Part shown: positions 8,091 through 16,584 of the stretch, one piece after another
How the letters are laid out: each line of letters opens with the position of its first letter
Numbering within the stretch: the stretch's first letter is position 1
NCBI RefSeq assembly: GCF_947488515.1
Contig: NZ_CANKZF010000003.1
Location: 310,001 to 374,000 of the forward strand
Reading direction: 5' to 3'
Origin: an uncultured Nocardioides sp.
Lineage (GTDB): Bacteria; Actinomycetota; Actinomycetes; Propionibacteriales; Nocardioidaceae
Length of the DNA stretch: 64,000 nt
Notes under the pieces: model-generated
What the model was told of the DNA's origin: nothing
What the model saw: the letters and a program-made list of their open reading frames with translations, nothing else
Databases searched by the model: none
Position numbers and translations under genes: made by a program

Positions 8091-9245
8091 ATGAAGCCCC
8101 TCGCACCGGCGCTGGCCGGACTGATGACCGTGCTGGCCACCGCCTGTTCCGGGGACACCGCGGCCTCCGGCTCGCTCGGTCCGGCGTCGGGTGAGGGGGA
8201 CGACGACTGGCCGTTCGCCGTCGAGGAGCTCGACCGGCTAGACGAGCCCTGGGCGATGGCGTTCCTGCCCGACACCGGCGACCTGCTCATCACCGAGCGC
8301 AGCGGCACCCTCCACCTGCGCGACGCCGAGACCGGGGACCGGGTCGCGGTCGCGGGCGTGCCCGAGGTGGTCGACGCCGGCCAGGGCGGGCTGGGCGACG
8401 TGCTGCCCGCGCCGTCGTACGAGGAGGACGGGCAGGTCTACCTCAGCTGGGTCGAGGCGGGCGACGGCGGCACCGGCGCCGTCGTGGGTCGCGCGGTGCT
8501 CGAGACCGACGGGGACGAGCCCCGCCTCGACGGCCTGGAGGTGGTGTGGCGCCAGACGCCGAAGGTCGACGGCGACGGCCACTTCAGCCACCGCCTCGCG
8601 TTCTCGCCCGACGGCGAGCACCTGTTCGTCTCCTCGGGCGACCGCCAGCAGGGCGACCCGGCCCAGGACACCACCACCTCGCTCGGCACGATCGTGCGCC
8701 TGACCCCGGACGGCGAGCCTGCACCCGGCAACCCGCTTGCCGACCAGGGTGGTGTGAGCGCCGAGCTGTGGAGCTGGGGCCACCGCAACCCGCTCGGCCT
8801 GGAGCACGCCGCCGACGGCACGCTGTGGTCCTCGGAGATGGGCCCCGAGGGCGGCGACGAGCTCAACGTGATCGAGGCCGGGTCGAACTACGGCTGGCCC
8901 GAGGTGTCCGACGGCAGCGACTACGGCGGCGGCGAGATCCCCGACCACGCCGAGGGTGACGGGTACGCCGCTCCCGTGCGGTCGTGGAACCCCAGCATCT
9001 CGCCGGGCAGCCTGATGCTCTACGAGGGCGAGCTGTTCGAGGGGTGGCGCGGCGACGCGTTCCTCGGTGCGCTGTCGGGGGAGGCGCTGGTGCGCGTGGA
9101 CCTCGACGGCCGCACCGCGGGGGAGACGGAGGTCTTCGACATGGGTGCTCGGATCCGCGCCGTGGAGGAGGGTCCCGACGGGGCGATCTGGGTGCTCGAG
9201 GACGAGGGCGCGGGACGACTGCTGCGCCTGACGCCGGCCACGTAG
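8091..9245 (+). CDS. PQQ-dependent sugar (aldose) dehydrogenase-like lipoprotein
   Basis: 384 residues. The N-terminus MKPLAPALAGLMTVLATACS is a lipoprotein signal with Cys as the lipidation site at ~20, so ATG 8091 is preferred over an upstream ATG at 8061. The rest is a six-bladed beta-propeller of the soluble aldose/sorbosone dehydrogenase (YliI/GdhB) family: WAMAFLPDTGDLLITERSG, GQGGLGDV, SWGHRNPLGLE and NYGWPEVSDG are family landmarks. It would oxidise sugars outside the membrane with PQQ. No PQQ synthesis genes are seen here. It is divergent from the YCII gene. Confidence 0.87.
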   Translation: MKPLAPALAGLMTVLATACSGDTAASGSLGPASGEGDDDWPFAVEELDRLDEPWAMAFLPDTGDLLITERSGTLHLRDAETGDRVAVAGVPEVVDAGQGGLGDVLPAPSYEEDGQVYLSWVEAGDGGTGAVVGRAVLETDGDEPRLDGLEVVWRQTPKVDGDGHFSHRLAFSPDGEHLFVSSGDRQQGDPAQDTTTSLGTIVRLTPDGEPAPGNPLADQGGVSAELWSWGHRNPLGLEHAADGTLWSSEMGPEGGDELNVIEAGSNYGWPEVSDGSDYGGGEIPDHAEGDGYAAPVRSWNPSISPGSLMLYEGELFEGWRGDAFLGALSGEALVRVDLDGRTAGETEVFDMGARIRAVEEGPDGAIWVLEDEGAGRLLRLTPAT

Positions 9246-9303
9246 GTTGCTGGGTCTCCCCGACGGATCCGACCGGTGGCCCTCCAAGCCCGGCCGGATG
9301 ATC

Positions 9304-9309
9304 TAGGGT
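9304..9309 (+). promoter_or_regulatory. -10 box of the ABC exporter operon (leaderless)
   Basis: TAGGGT lies 8 nt before GTG 9318; no separate ribosome binding site is visible. Confidence 0.5.
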
Positions 9310-9317
9310 CGACGCCT

Positions 9318-10244
9318 GTGACAGAAGCCATGATCTCGGCACGGGGACTGCGCAAGTCGTTCGGCGACTTCGAGGCCGTCAAGGGCATCGACGTGGAGGT
9401 GCGCCGGGGCGAGGCGTTCGGCTTCCTCGGCCCCAACGGCGCCGGCAAGTCGAGCACGATGCGGATGATCGCCTCGGTGAGCCCCGTGAGCTCCGGCGAG
9501 CTGCGGATCCTCGGCATGGACCCCGCCACCGACGGCCCGGCGATCCGTGGCCGGCTCGGTGTGTGCCCGCAGGAGGACACGCTCGACAACGAGCTCAACG
9601 TGTTCGACAACCTCTACATCTACGGCCGCTACTTCGGCATCGACCGTGCCACCTGCCGCGAGCGTGCCCACGAGCTGCTGGAGTTCGCGCAGATCACCGA
9701 GAAGGCGAAGGCCAAGGTCGAGGACCTGTCCGGCGGTATGAAGCGTCGGCTGACGATCGCCCGCAGCCTGATCAACAACCCCGACCTGCTGCTGCTCGAC
9801 GAGCCGACGACGGGCCTGGACCCGCAGGCCCGCCACGTCCTGTGGGACCAGCTCTTCCGGCTGAAGCAGGCAGGCGTGACGCTCGTCATCACCACTCATT
9901 ACATGGACGAGGCGGAGCAGCTGTGTGATCGCCTCGTCGTGATGGACAAGGGCCGCATCGCCGCGGAGGGGTCCCCGCGCCAGCTGATCGACGCCCACTC
10001 CACCCGAGAGGTCGCCGAGCTCCGCTTCGGCGTGGGCGAGCACGAGGCGCTCGCGGAGAAGATCGAGGACCTGGGGGAGCGGATCGAGGTGCTGCCCGAC
10101 CGGCTCCTCGTCTACAGCGACCACGGCGAGGACGTCGTCACTGCGGTCCTCGACCGCGGGCTGCACCCGATCGCGACCCTCGTGCGCCGTTCCACCCTCG
10201 AGGACGTCTTCCTGCGCCTCACCGGCCGGAGCCTGGCGGACTGA
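9318..10244 (+). CDS. ABC transporter ATP-binding protein (ABC-2 exporter)
   Basis: 308 residues. Walker A GPNGAGKSS at 38-46, Q-loop CPQED, signature LSGGM at 137-141, Walker B LLLLDE at 157-162 and H-loop ITTHY are all intact. The C-terminal ~80 residues resemble the DrrA/NodI/CcmA-type exporters. GTG 9318 follows a leaderless-type box; ATG 9330 is an alternative. The stop overlaps the permease start by 1 bp, so ATPase and two permeases form one exporter operon. Cargo unknown; polysaccharide or small-molecule export is typical. Confidence 0.93.
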   Translation: MTEAMISARGLRKSFGDFEAVKGIDVEVRRGEAFGFLGPNGAGKSSTMRMIASVSPVSSGELRILGMDPATDGPAIRGRLGVCPQEDTLDNELNVFDNLYIYGRYFGIDRATCRERAHELLEFAQITEKAKAKVEDLSGGMKRRLTIARSLINNPDLLLLDEPTTGLDPQARHVLWDQLFRLKQAGVTLVITTHYMDEAEQLCDRLVVMDKGRIAAEGSPRQLIDAHSTREVAELRFGVGEHEALAEKIEDLGERIEVLPDRLLVYSDHGEDVVTAVLDRGLHPIATLVRRSTLEDVFLRLTGRSLAD

Positions 10245-11107
10245 TGGGATCCGACATGGCCTCCGACACGACCTCTCCGACCCCGTCCGCAGCCCCTGCC
10301 CGCCCGGCGCGCCCGACCGGCTCCCTGTCGGCGTGGGAGGGCATGGCCCGGCAGTACGACTACTGGCTCACGGTCCTCAAGCGCACGTGGCGCGGGGGAG
10401 TGGTGAGCAGCTTCCTCACGCCGCTGCTCTACGTCGTGGCGATGGGCGTCCTGCTCGGCGGGTTCATCGAGGCCGACCCCGACCAGCTCGAGGGTGCGAC
10501 CTCCTACCTCGCCTTCGTGGTCCCCGGTCTCGTCGCCTCGCACGCCATGACGCTCGCGGTCAGCGAGTCGACGTACCCCGTCATGGGGTCCATCAAGTGG
10601 CACAAGACGTTCTTCGCGCAGCTGGCGACGCCGCTGGCCGTGCGCGACCTGGTCAACGCCTACGTCGCGTTCGTGATGTTCCGGGTGGCCTCGGCGTGTG
10701 CGGTGTTCATGCTGGTGATGGCGCCGTTCGGCGTCTTCGCCACGTGGTGGGGGCCGATCCTGGCGTGGCTCTCGCAGGTGCTCGTCGGCTTCGCGTTCAC
10801 CACGCTGGTCTTCGCCTACAGCGCGTGGCTGAAGTCGGAGGAGGGTTTCGGCCTGCTGTTCCGCCTCGGCGTCATCCCGCTGACCCTCTTCTCCGGTGCC
10901 TTCTTCCCGATCAGCAACCTCGGGCCGGTGCTGGAGTGGATCGCCCGGTTGACCCCGCTGTGGCACGGCGTCTCGCTCTCCCGGATGTTCTGCGTCGACC
11001 AGATCGACTGGGCGCTGGTCGTGCTGAACGTCGTCGTCCTCGTGACCCTCACCGTCATCGGCTGGTTCCTCGCCGTGCGCAACCTCGACCGCCGGCTGGA
11101 GGTCTGA
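10244..11107 (+). CDS. ABC-2 type transporter permease
   Basis: 287 residues with about six membrane segments in an ABC-2 membrane domain (NodJ/DrrB-like), including LFRLGVIPLTLFSGAFFPIS, the usual late conserved hydrophobic segment. The first ~30 residues are a Ser/Thr/Pro/Ala tail and translation could begin at ATG 10256 instead. It pairs with the ATPase upstream and a second permease one base downstream, suggesting a heteromeric membrane pore. Confidence 0.9.
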   Translation: MGSDMASDTTSPTPSAAPARPARPTGSLSAWEGMARQYDYWLTVLKRTWRGGVVSSFLTPLLYVVAMGVLLGGFIEADPDQLEGATSYLAFVVPGLVASHAMTLAVSESTYPVMGSIKWHKTFFAQLATPLAVRDLVNAYVAFVMFRVASACAVFMLVMAPFGVFATWWGPILAWLSQVLVGFAFTTLVFAYSAWLKSEEGFGLLFRLGVIPLTLFSGAFFPISNLGPVLEWIARLTPLWHGVSLSRMFCVDQIDWALVVLNVVVLVTLTVIGWFLAVRNLDRRLEV

Positions 11108-11108
11108 C

Positions 11109-11909
11109 ATGGCGCTGCTCGAGGGGATCCCGGCCCCGCTCACGCCGGCCGCCGCCACCAAGGTGCTGGTGCTGCGCAACTACGTCGTCTACAAGGGTGC
11201 GTGGAAGCTCTTCATCACCGGCTTCCTGGAGCCGGTCTTCTACCTGTTCTCGATCGGCATCGGCGTCGGCCAGCTGATCGACACCTTCGAGTTCCACGGC
11301 GAGGCGATCCCGTACGCCGAGTTCGTCGCGCCGGCCATGCTCGCGACCTCCGCCTTCAACGGCGCGCTGCTCGACTCGACCTACAACGTCTTCTTCAAGA
11401 TGAAGTACGAGAAGCTCTACGACCAGATGCTCGCCACGCCGCTGTCCACCGGTGACATCGCGCGCGGTGAGATCACCTGGGGCCTGATGCGGGGCTCGGT
11501 CTACTCCGCTGCCTTCCTCGTCGTCATGGCGCTGATGGGCCTGACCCAGTCGTGGTGGGCCGTGCTCGCCCTGCCGGCCGCGATCCTCATCGCCTTCGCG
11601 TTCTCCGCGGTCTGCATGGCGGTGACGACGTGGATGACGAGCTGGCAGGACTTCGACAAGATCACGCTCGCCCAGATGCCGCTGTTCCTCTTCTCGGCCA
11701 CCTTCTTCCCGATCGAGGCGTTCGGCGACGGGGTGCTGCGCTGGGTCGTCGAGGCCACCCCGCTCTACCGCGGCGTGGTGCTGTGCCGCGAGCTGACCAC
11801 CGGCGTCATCACCTGGGAGTCGGCGGTGTCGGTGGTCTACCTCGTCGTGATGGGCGTGGTCGGCCTGCTCGTCGTACGACGCCGGCTCGACAAGCTGTTG
11901 CTGACCTGA
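11109..11909 (+). CDS. ABC-2 type transporter permease, second subunit
   Basis: 266 residues, again an ABC-2 permease with about six membrane helices and the conserved FLFSATFFPIEAFGD segment near 200, parallel to its neighbour (FSGAFFPISNLG). It starts 1 bp after the previous stop. The two permeases are likely diverged duplicates that heterodimerise. Confidence 0.9.
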   Translation: MALLEGIPAPLTPAAATKVLVLRNYVVYKGAWKLFITGFLEPVFYLFSIGIGVGQLIDTFEFHGEAIPYAEFVAPAMLATSAFNGALLDSTYNVFFKMKYEKLYDQMLATPLSTGDIARGEITWGLMRGSVYSAAFLVVMALMGLTQSWWAVLALPAAILIAFAFSAVCMAVTTWMTSWQDFDKITLAQMPLFLFSATFFPIEAFGDGVLRWVVEATPLYRGVVLCRELTTGVITWESAVSVVYLVVMGVVGLLVVRRRLDKLLLT

Positions 11910-11925
11910 GCCCCAGACTGGCCCG

Positions 11926-12333
11926 ATGGGATTCGAGAATCGCTACCGCTTCAGCGTGCACGCGGCGGTGCTGGATGTCGCGGCCGAGTCGGTGCTGTTG
12001 TTGCGACAGACCTACGGTGACCTGCGCTGGGGTCTTCCCGGTGGTGGCGTCGAACCCGGCGAGACCATCGTGGACGCGCTCGCAAGAGAGTGTCGAGAAG
12101 AGCTCGGCGTAGATGTGCAGATAGGGCCGCTGACAGGCTGGTACTACCACCGCGAGTTCGAGTCGCAGGTCGGCATCTTCCGCTGTGCCCTTCCCGCCGG
12201 CGCAGAGCTTCAGCTCTCGCCCGAGCACGACGCAGTCCGGTGGACGCCGCTCACCGAGCTTGCGGGGGTCCAGGCCGCTCGGGTCCGGGCGGCAGCCACC
12301 TACGGTGGCCATCTCCACACCCGGGTCTTCTGA
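11926..12333 (+). CDS. Nudix hydrolase
   Basis: 135 residues. The Nudix box G-x5-E-x7-REUxEExGU is complete (GVEPGETIVDALARECREEL at ~41-60). This family hydrolyses nucleoside diphosphates linked to another moiety, needing Mg2+; the substrate here is unknown. ATG 11926 is preceded by CAGACT at 6 nt (leaderless-like). It follows the exporter by 16 bp but probably has its own promoter. Confidence 0.9.
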   Translation: MGFENRYRFSVHAAVLDVAAESVLLLRQTYGDLRWGLPGGGVEPGETIVDALARECREELGVDVQIGPLTGWYYHREFESQVGIFRCALPAGAELQLSPEHDAVRWTPLTELAGVQAARVRAAATYGGHLHTRVF

Positions 12334-12343
12334 CCGTCCTCGT

Positions 12344-12415
12344 GGTGGCGGCACATCGCAGGTCGGGCGTTCGTCTTCGCGCGATCTGCCGCCCCCTCGT
12401 GGCGGGACTCTTGGA
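12344..12415. repeat. Palindromic repeat, copy 1 of 2
   Basis: 72-bp unit beginning GGTGGCGGCACATCGCAGGT. The outer arms GGTGGCGGCA (12344-12353) and TGCCGCCCCC (12387-12396) can pair into a stem. It is directly followed by a second, diverged copy. It lies just after the Nudix stop and before the acyl-CoA synthetase gene. Confidence 0.75.
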
Positions 12416-12494
12416 GGTGGCGGCACCTCGCACCTCGGGCGCCGGTTCGCGCGCAACCTGCCGCCACCCCGCGACGGGACCGCAGGGTTCTGGA
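12416..12494. repeat. Palindromic repeat, copy 2 of 2
   Basis: 79-bp unit with a perfect 10-bp stem: GGTGGCGGCA (12416-12425) and TGCCGCCACC (12459-12468). It aligns to copy 1 over its whole length, with a 6-7 bp insertion near its end. No coding function is seen, and it resembles intergenic REP-type elements. Confidence 0.75.
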
Positions 12495-12524
12495 GGGCTC
12501 TATCGGCTGCACCACATCGGTGCG

Positions 12525-12530
12525 TAGGTT
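12525..12530 (+). promoter_or_regulatory. -10 box of a leaderless promoter (acyl-CoA synthetase)
   Basis: TAGGTT lies exactly 6 nt before ATG 12537. The GGAGG next to ATG is too close to act as a normal ribosome binding site. Confidence 0.55.
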
Positions 12531-12536
12531 CGGAGG

Positions 12537-14153
12537 ATGGACTCTTACGTCAAGGGCGAGTCGACCCCGGCACTGCTGGAGGAGACGATCGGGGACAACC
12601 TGGCGCGCACCGTCGCGTCGTACGCCGACCGCGAGGCGCTGGTCGAGTGCGCGAGCGGGCGGCGCTGGACCTGGGCGGAGCTGCAGGCCGACGTCGACGC
12701 CGTCGCGCGCGGCCTGGTCGGTGCGGGCATCCGGAAGGGCGACCGCGTCGGCATCTGGGGGCCGAACAGCGCCGAGTGGACCCTGGTGCAGTTCGCCACC
12801 GCGAAGGTCGGCGCCATCCTGGTCAACGTCAACCCGGCCTACCGCACCCACGAGTTCTCCTACGTCGCCAACCAGTCGGGCATGCGGCTGCTGGTCGCCG
12901 CGACGTCGTTCCGGACCAGCGACTACCGCGCCATGGTGGAGGAGACGGCTGCGGAGAACCGGGCCCTGGAGCGCGTGGTCCACCTCGACGACGAGGAGAG
13001 CTGGGCCGGCCTGCTGGCCGACGGCGAGGGCGTCTCCGCCGACGACCTGGCCGAGCGGGCCGCGAGCCTCGCGCCCGGCGACCCGATCAACATCCAGTAC
13101 ACCTCCGGCACCACCGGCTTCCCCAAGGGAGCGACCCTGAGCCACCGCAACATCCTCAACAACGGCTACCTCGTCGGCGAGGTGTGCCGCTACACCGAGG
13201 CCGATCGCGTCTGCATCCCCGTGCCCTTCTACCACTGCTTCGGCATGGTCATGGGCAACCTCGCGTGCTCCACGCACGGCGCCGCGATGGTGATCCCGGC
13301 GCCCGGCTTCGACCCCGCGCTCACGCTGAAGGCGGTGGCCGACGAGCGCTGCACCTCGCTCTACGGCGTGCCGACGATGTTCATCGCCGAGTGGGCGCTG
13401 CCCGACGTCGACTCCTACGACCTGTCCTCGGTGCGCACCGGGATCATGGCGGGCTCGCCCTGCCCCGCGGAGATGATGAAGAAGCTCATCGCCGCCGGCA
13501 TCGAGGAGATGACGATCGCCTACGGCATGACCGAGACGTCACCTGTCTCGATGCAGACCCGCACGGACGACTCGTTCGAGCACAAGGTCGGCACGGTCGG
13601 CCGGGTCTGCCCGCACCTCGAGGTCAAGATCGCCGACCCGCTCACGGGGGAGGTCCTCCCGCGCGGCGAGGCGGGGGAGTTCTGCACCCGCGGCTACTCG
13701 GTGATGCTGGGCTACTGGGACGACGCGGAGAAGACGGCGGAGGCGATCGACGGCGACGGCTGGATGCACACCGGCGACCTCGGCGTGATGGACGAGGACG
13801 GATTCGTGCAGATCACCGGGCGCATCAAGGACATGGTCATCCGCGGTGGCGAGAACATCTACCCGCGCGAGATCGAGGAGTTCCTCTACGCCCACCCCGA
13901 CATCGAGGACGTCCAGGTGGTCGGTGTCCCGGACGAGAAGTACGGCGAGGAGCTGTGCGCGTGGGTGCGGATGCGCCCGGGCAGCGAGCCGCTCGACGCC
14001 GACGGCGTGCGCGCCTTCGCGACCGGCAAGCTCGCCCACTACAAGATCCCGCGCTACGTGATGGTCGTCGAGGAGTTCCCGATGACCGTCACCGGCAAGG
14101 TGCGCAAGGTCGAGATGCGCGAGGTGTCCACCGCCCGCCTCGGGCTGGCCTGA
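12537..14153 (+). CDS. AMP-dependent acyl-CoA synthetase (FadD-like)
   Basis: 538 residues, ANL superfamily. The P-loop YTSGTTGFPKG is at 188-198, followed by YGMTETSPV (adenine-binding), HTGDLG near 410 and the C-terminal catalytic Lys in VTGKVRK near 528. Sequence style and length match medium/long-chain fatty acyl-CoA ligases. It activates a carboxylic acid to acyl-AMP and then acyl-CoA. It stands alone here, with convergent nucleoside-hydrolase-like gene 9 bp downstream, so no pathway partner is indicated. Confidence 0.9.
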   Translation: MDSYVKGESTPALLEETIGDNLARTVASYADREALVECASGRRWTWAELQADVDAVARGLVGAGIRKGDRVGIWGPNSAEWTLVQFATAKVGAILVNVNPAYRTHEFSYVANQSGMRLLVAATSFRTSDYRAMVEETAAENRALERVVHLDDEESWAGLLADGEGVSADDLAERAASLAPGDPINIQYTSGTTGFPKGATLSHRNILNNGYLVGEVCRYTEADRVCIPVPFYHCFGMVMGNLACSTHGAAMVIPAPGFDPALTLKAVADERCTSLYGVPTMFIAEWALPDVDSYDLSSVRTGIMAGSPCPAEMMKKLIAAGIEEMTIAYGMTETSPVSMQTRTDDSFEHKVGTVGRVCPHLEVKIADPLTGEVLPRGEAGEFCTRGYSVMLGYWDDAEKTAEAIDGDGWMHTGDLGVMDEDGFVQITGRIKDMVIRGGENIYPREIEEFLYAHPDIEDVQVVGVPDEKYGEELCAWVRMRPGSEPLDADGVRAFATGKLAHYKIPRYVMVVEEFPMTVTGKVRKVEMREVSTARLGLA

Positions 14154-14162
14154 CCCAGCCCG

Positions 14163-15140
14163 TCACCGGAAGACGCTGCGGTAGACCTCGTCGAGGGCCG
14201 CGGGGTCGAGGGCCGTCACGACGCGCACCGGTCCGTCGCCCGTACGCCGGAGCCGTCCCCGGTCCTCGCTCGTGTCGACGGTCCAGGTGCCCGACTCGGT
14301 GGTCGCGGCCGAGCCGGCCACGAACGTGCCGGCGGTCGCGAGGTCCCAGTACTTCGGCGACTCGAACCCGGGGACGCGGCCGAGCCCACCCACGACGGGG
14401 CCGGCCAGCCCGTCCGGGGCGCCGGGCGGCACCGGGTCGTCCGGCAGCACCGTCACCGGCACGGGGCCGGCCAGCACCTCCGCGAACGGCACCGGGTCGG
14501 CCCCGACGTTCCACTCGCCCACCCCGTCGGCGTGCGACTCGCTGTCGACCGTGCCCGCCATCGTGGTGACCCCGCCCAGCCGGGCGTACGCCCCCGGGTG
14601 CTCGCGCAGGACGGTTGCCACCTCGGTCAGGGGTGCCAGGGCGACCACCTGCAGCCCGGGATGGCGCCGGGCGAGGCGGGCGATGAGCTCGGCGGCCGGC
14701 GTACGCACCGGGGTGAGCTCGCCGCCGCCGTCGCGTGGCAGCCCGCTGTTCATCAGCGCGCCGGCGCCCCACTCGGGCGGGAACATCACCCCGTCCTCGC
14801 CGCGCGGCGTGGAGCCGCAGGCGACCGGCGGCGGGGCGGTCTCGAGAGCATGGAAGAAGTCGCCCAGCAGCCCGGTGCCACGGCAGTCCAGCTCCCCGGT
14901 CTGCGGGACCGTCACGGCGACGACACGGACGCGGGGGTGGCGCAGGAGCAGGGCGAGCGCGGCGAGGTCGTCGGGCGCGAGGTCGGTGTCGACGACGACC
15001 GGCACGGCGTCCGGCTGCTTGGCGGCGGCCGGGCTCATCGGACCGGCGGCGAACACCTCGCCGTCGACGTCGGAGGCCGCGGGGCTGCAGGCGGCCAGCA
15101 CCGCGACGGCCAGCGGCACCAGGAGCGCACGGAGTCTCAC
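14163..15140 (-). CDS. Nucleoside-hydrolase-like lipoprotein, last gene of ECF sigma operon
   Basis: 325 residues from GTG 15140. Residues 1-18 are a lipoprotein signal (VPLAVAVLAAC, Cys ~18). The inosine-uridine nucleoside hydrolase signature is DTDLAPDD (51-58), the Ca2+-binding Asp cluster, followed by LAPLTEVATVL near 185 as in the family. It would cleave ribonucleosides outside the membrane, which is inference because the exact motif is variant (canonical DxDPGxDD). It overlaps the upstream permease gene by 4 bp (GTGA). Its place in a sigma/anti-sigma/ABC operon is unusual. Confidence 0.8.
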   Translation of the reverse strand: MRLRALLVPLAVAVLAACSPAASDVDGEVFAAGPMSPAAAKQPDAVPVVVDTDLAPDDLAALALLLRHPRVRVVAVTVPQTGELDCRGTGLLGDFFHALETAPPPVACGSTPRGEDGVMFPPEWGAGALMNSGLPRDGGGELTPVRTPAAELIARLARRHPGLQVVALAPLTEVATVLREHPGAYARLGGVTTMAGTVDSESHADGVGEWNVGADPVPFAEVLAGPVPVTVLPDDPVPPGAPDGLAGPVVGGLGRVPGFESPKYWDLATAGTFVAGSAATTESGTWTVDTSEDRGRLRRTGDGPVRVVTALDPAALDEVYRSVFR

Positions 15141-16039
15141 GGGATCACCACGTGCTGGCCGACGAGGCCTGCGACGGCGAGGACCGTCCCGACGGTGAGC
15201 AGTGCCCGACGCCCCGACCGGGGCCACGCGACGCCGAGCAGCAGCGCGGCGACCCCGAGCAGCCACACGTCGTGCCACCACGCGAGCGCCTCGGAGACCC
15301 ACTGCCGCTGCCAGCCCTCGCTCGTGTGGGGGTTGCCGACGAGGAGCCAGTCGGACGGGAAGGACAGCGGGTCGGCGGAGGACGGGCCCACCGTGATGTT
15401 GAGGGGCTGGACCTGGATCATCGAGTACGGCGTCAGCGCCGCCTGGCCGAAGAGCCAGTAGACGCTCACGACGAACCACAGCACGAAGAGCGCGGGGACC
15501 AGGGCCACGAGCCGCGACATCCGCCGCCCCAGGGCGGCGCCGAGCGCGACGGCCACCAGCGCCAGGGCGACCAGCTGCGCCAGCTCGGCCGTGGTGTGGA
15601 GGGCCTCGGTCGTGCGGCCCGGCTCCATGCCGATCCACAGGCCGCCGAGGTCTCGCTCGCGCCAGGCGACCAGGACGGCGTACGCCAGAGCAACCACCAC
15701 GAACGGCAGCGCGGCCAGCAGCCGGGCGAGCGTCCTGCGGGCCTCCGAGACCGGCGCGGCCGGGGCGACGTCGTGGCGTGCGCGGTGGAAGGGCAGCGAG
15801 GCGGCGACCGAGATGCCGAACAGGAAGGGCGCGACGGCGGGGATGATCCCCTCGTAGGACGCCCCCGGCCACTCGCCCGGCTCGGGCGTCACGGTCCACA
15901 TCGCCCAGATCGTCAGCGCCAGGCAGGCCCAGGGCACCGGGTTGCCCAGCATCCGGCGCGCCTCGATGACGACCAGCGCGCGGGTCACCGTCGCGGGCGC
16001 CGACGCGGCGGTCGCGGGCCTGACCGTCGTCATGCTCAT
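15137..16039 (-). CDS. Membrane protein, probable ABC transporter permease component
   Basis: 300 residues (ATG 16039, MSMTTVRP). About six hydrophobic segments: RMLGNPVPWACLALTIW near 30-46, an internal cluster around 90-190, and a C-terminal pair ending at VGQHVVIP. This looks like an ABC-2-like membrane subunit. It overlaps the gene before (ATGA) and after (GTGA) by 4 bp. No enzymatic motif is seen. It probably pairs with the 182-residue membrane protein and the ATPase of the same operon. Confidence 0.75.
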   Translation of the reverse strand: MSMTTVRPATAASAPATVTRALVVIEARRMLGNPVPWACLALTIWAMWTVTPEPGEWPGASYEGIIPAVAPFLFGISVAASLPFHRARHDVAPAAPVSEARRTLARLLAALPFVVVALAYAVLVAWRERDLGGLWIGMEPGRTTEALHTTAELAQLVALALVAVALGAALGRRMSRLVALVPALFVLWFVVSVYWLFGQAALTPYSMIQVQPLNITVGPSSADPLSFPSDWLLVGNPHTSEGWQRQWVSEALAWWHDVWLLGVAALLLGVAWPRSGRRALLTVGTVLAVAGLVGQHVVIP

Positions 16040-16584
16040 CGCCGCCGCCCCGCGACGCAGAGGAGGGTCGCGGCCGCGAGCACCCACCACGGCTCCGTCA
16101 GCCACCAGCCGACGACGTCCGAGACGGTCCCGCTCGGCAGGAACTGGTGGAGCGCGAACAGGGCCACCGGGGTGGACGCGCCCATGACCACGGCCCGTCG
16201 CGGAGGTGCCCACAGTGCGACGGCCACACCGCACGCCGTCAGGGCGAGCAGCGGACCCGGCCCCGACACCTGCGCGGCAGTCAGCGAGTCGAGCAGGAAC
16301 CACACCGCTGTGGCCGGCAGCCCGAGCAGCGCGAGCCGGAGGACCCGACGCTGCATGACCGACACCGGCACCGCCGAGAGCATCGCAGCGGCCGGGTCGT
16401 GCAGGCCGGACACGACGGTCGCGGCGAGTCCGGCCGCGGCGATCGCCAGGACGACGTCCGCGGGCCCACCGGCGGACCGGGCGAGCACGGTCGCAGCGAC
16501 GAGCACGCCGGCGAGGCAGACCGCCGGCGTCCAGCGGATGGCTCGTGCGGTGGGCACGGCGGCCTGGGCGAGCGCGGTGTTCAT
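16036..16584 (-). CDS. Small membrane protein of the ABC/sigma operon
   Basis: 182 residues (ATG 16584), nearly all hydrophobic, about five to six membrane helices. No family recognised. It overlaps the ATPase gene upstream and the permease gene downstream by 4 bp each, so translational coupling is likely. It is best read as a second membrane subunit of the transporter. Confidence 0.7.
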   Translation of the reverse strand: MNTALAQAAVPTARAIRWTPAVCLAGVLVAATVLARSAGGPADVVLAIAAAGLAATVVSGLHDPAAAMLSAVPVSVMQRRVLRLALLGLPATAVWFLLDSLTAAQVSGPGPLLALTACGVAVALWAPPRRAVVMGASTPVALFALHQFLPSGTVSDVVGWWLTEPWWVLAAATLLCVAGRRR

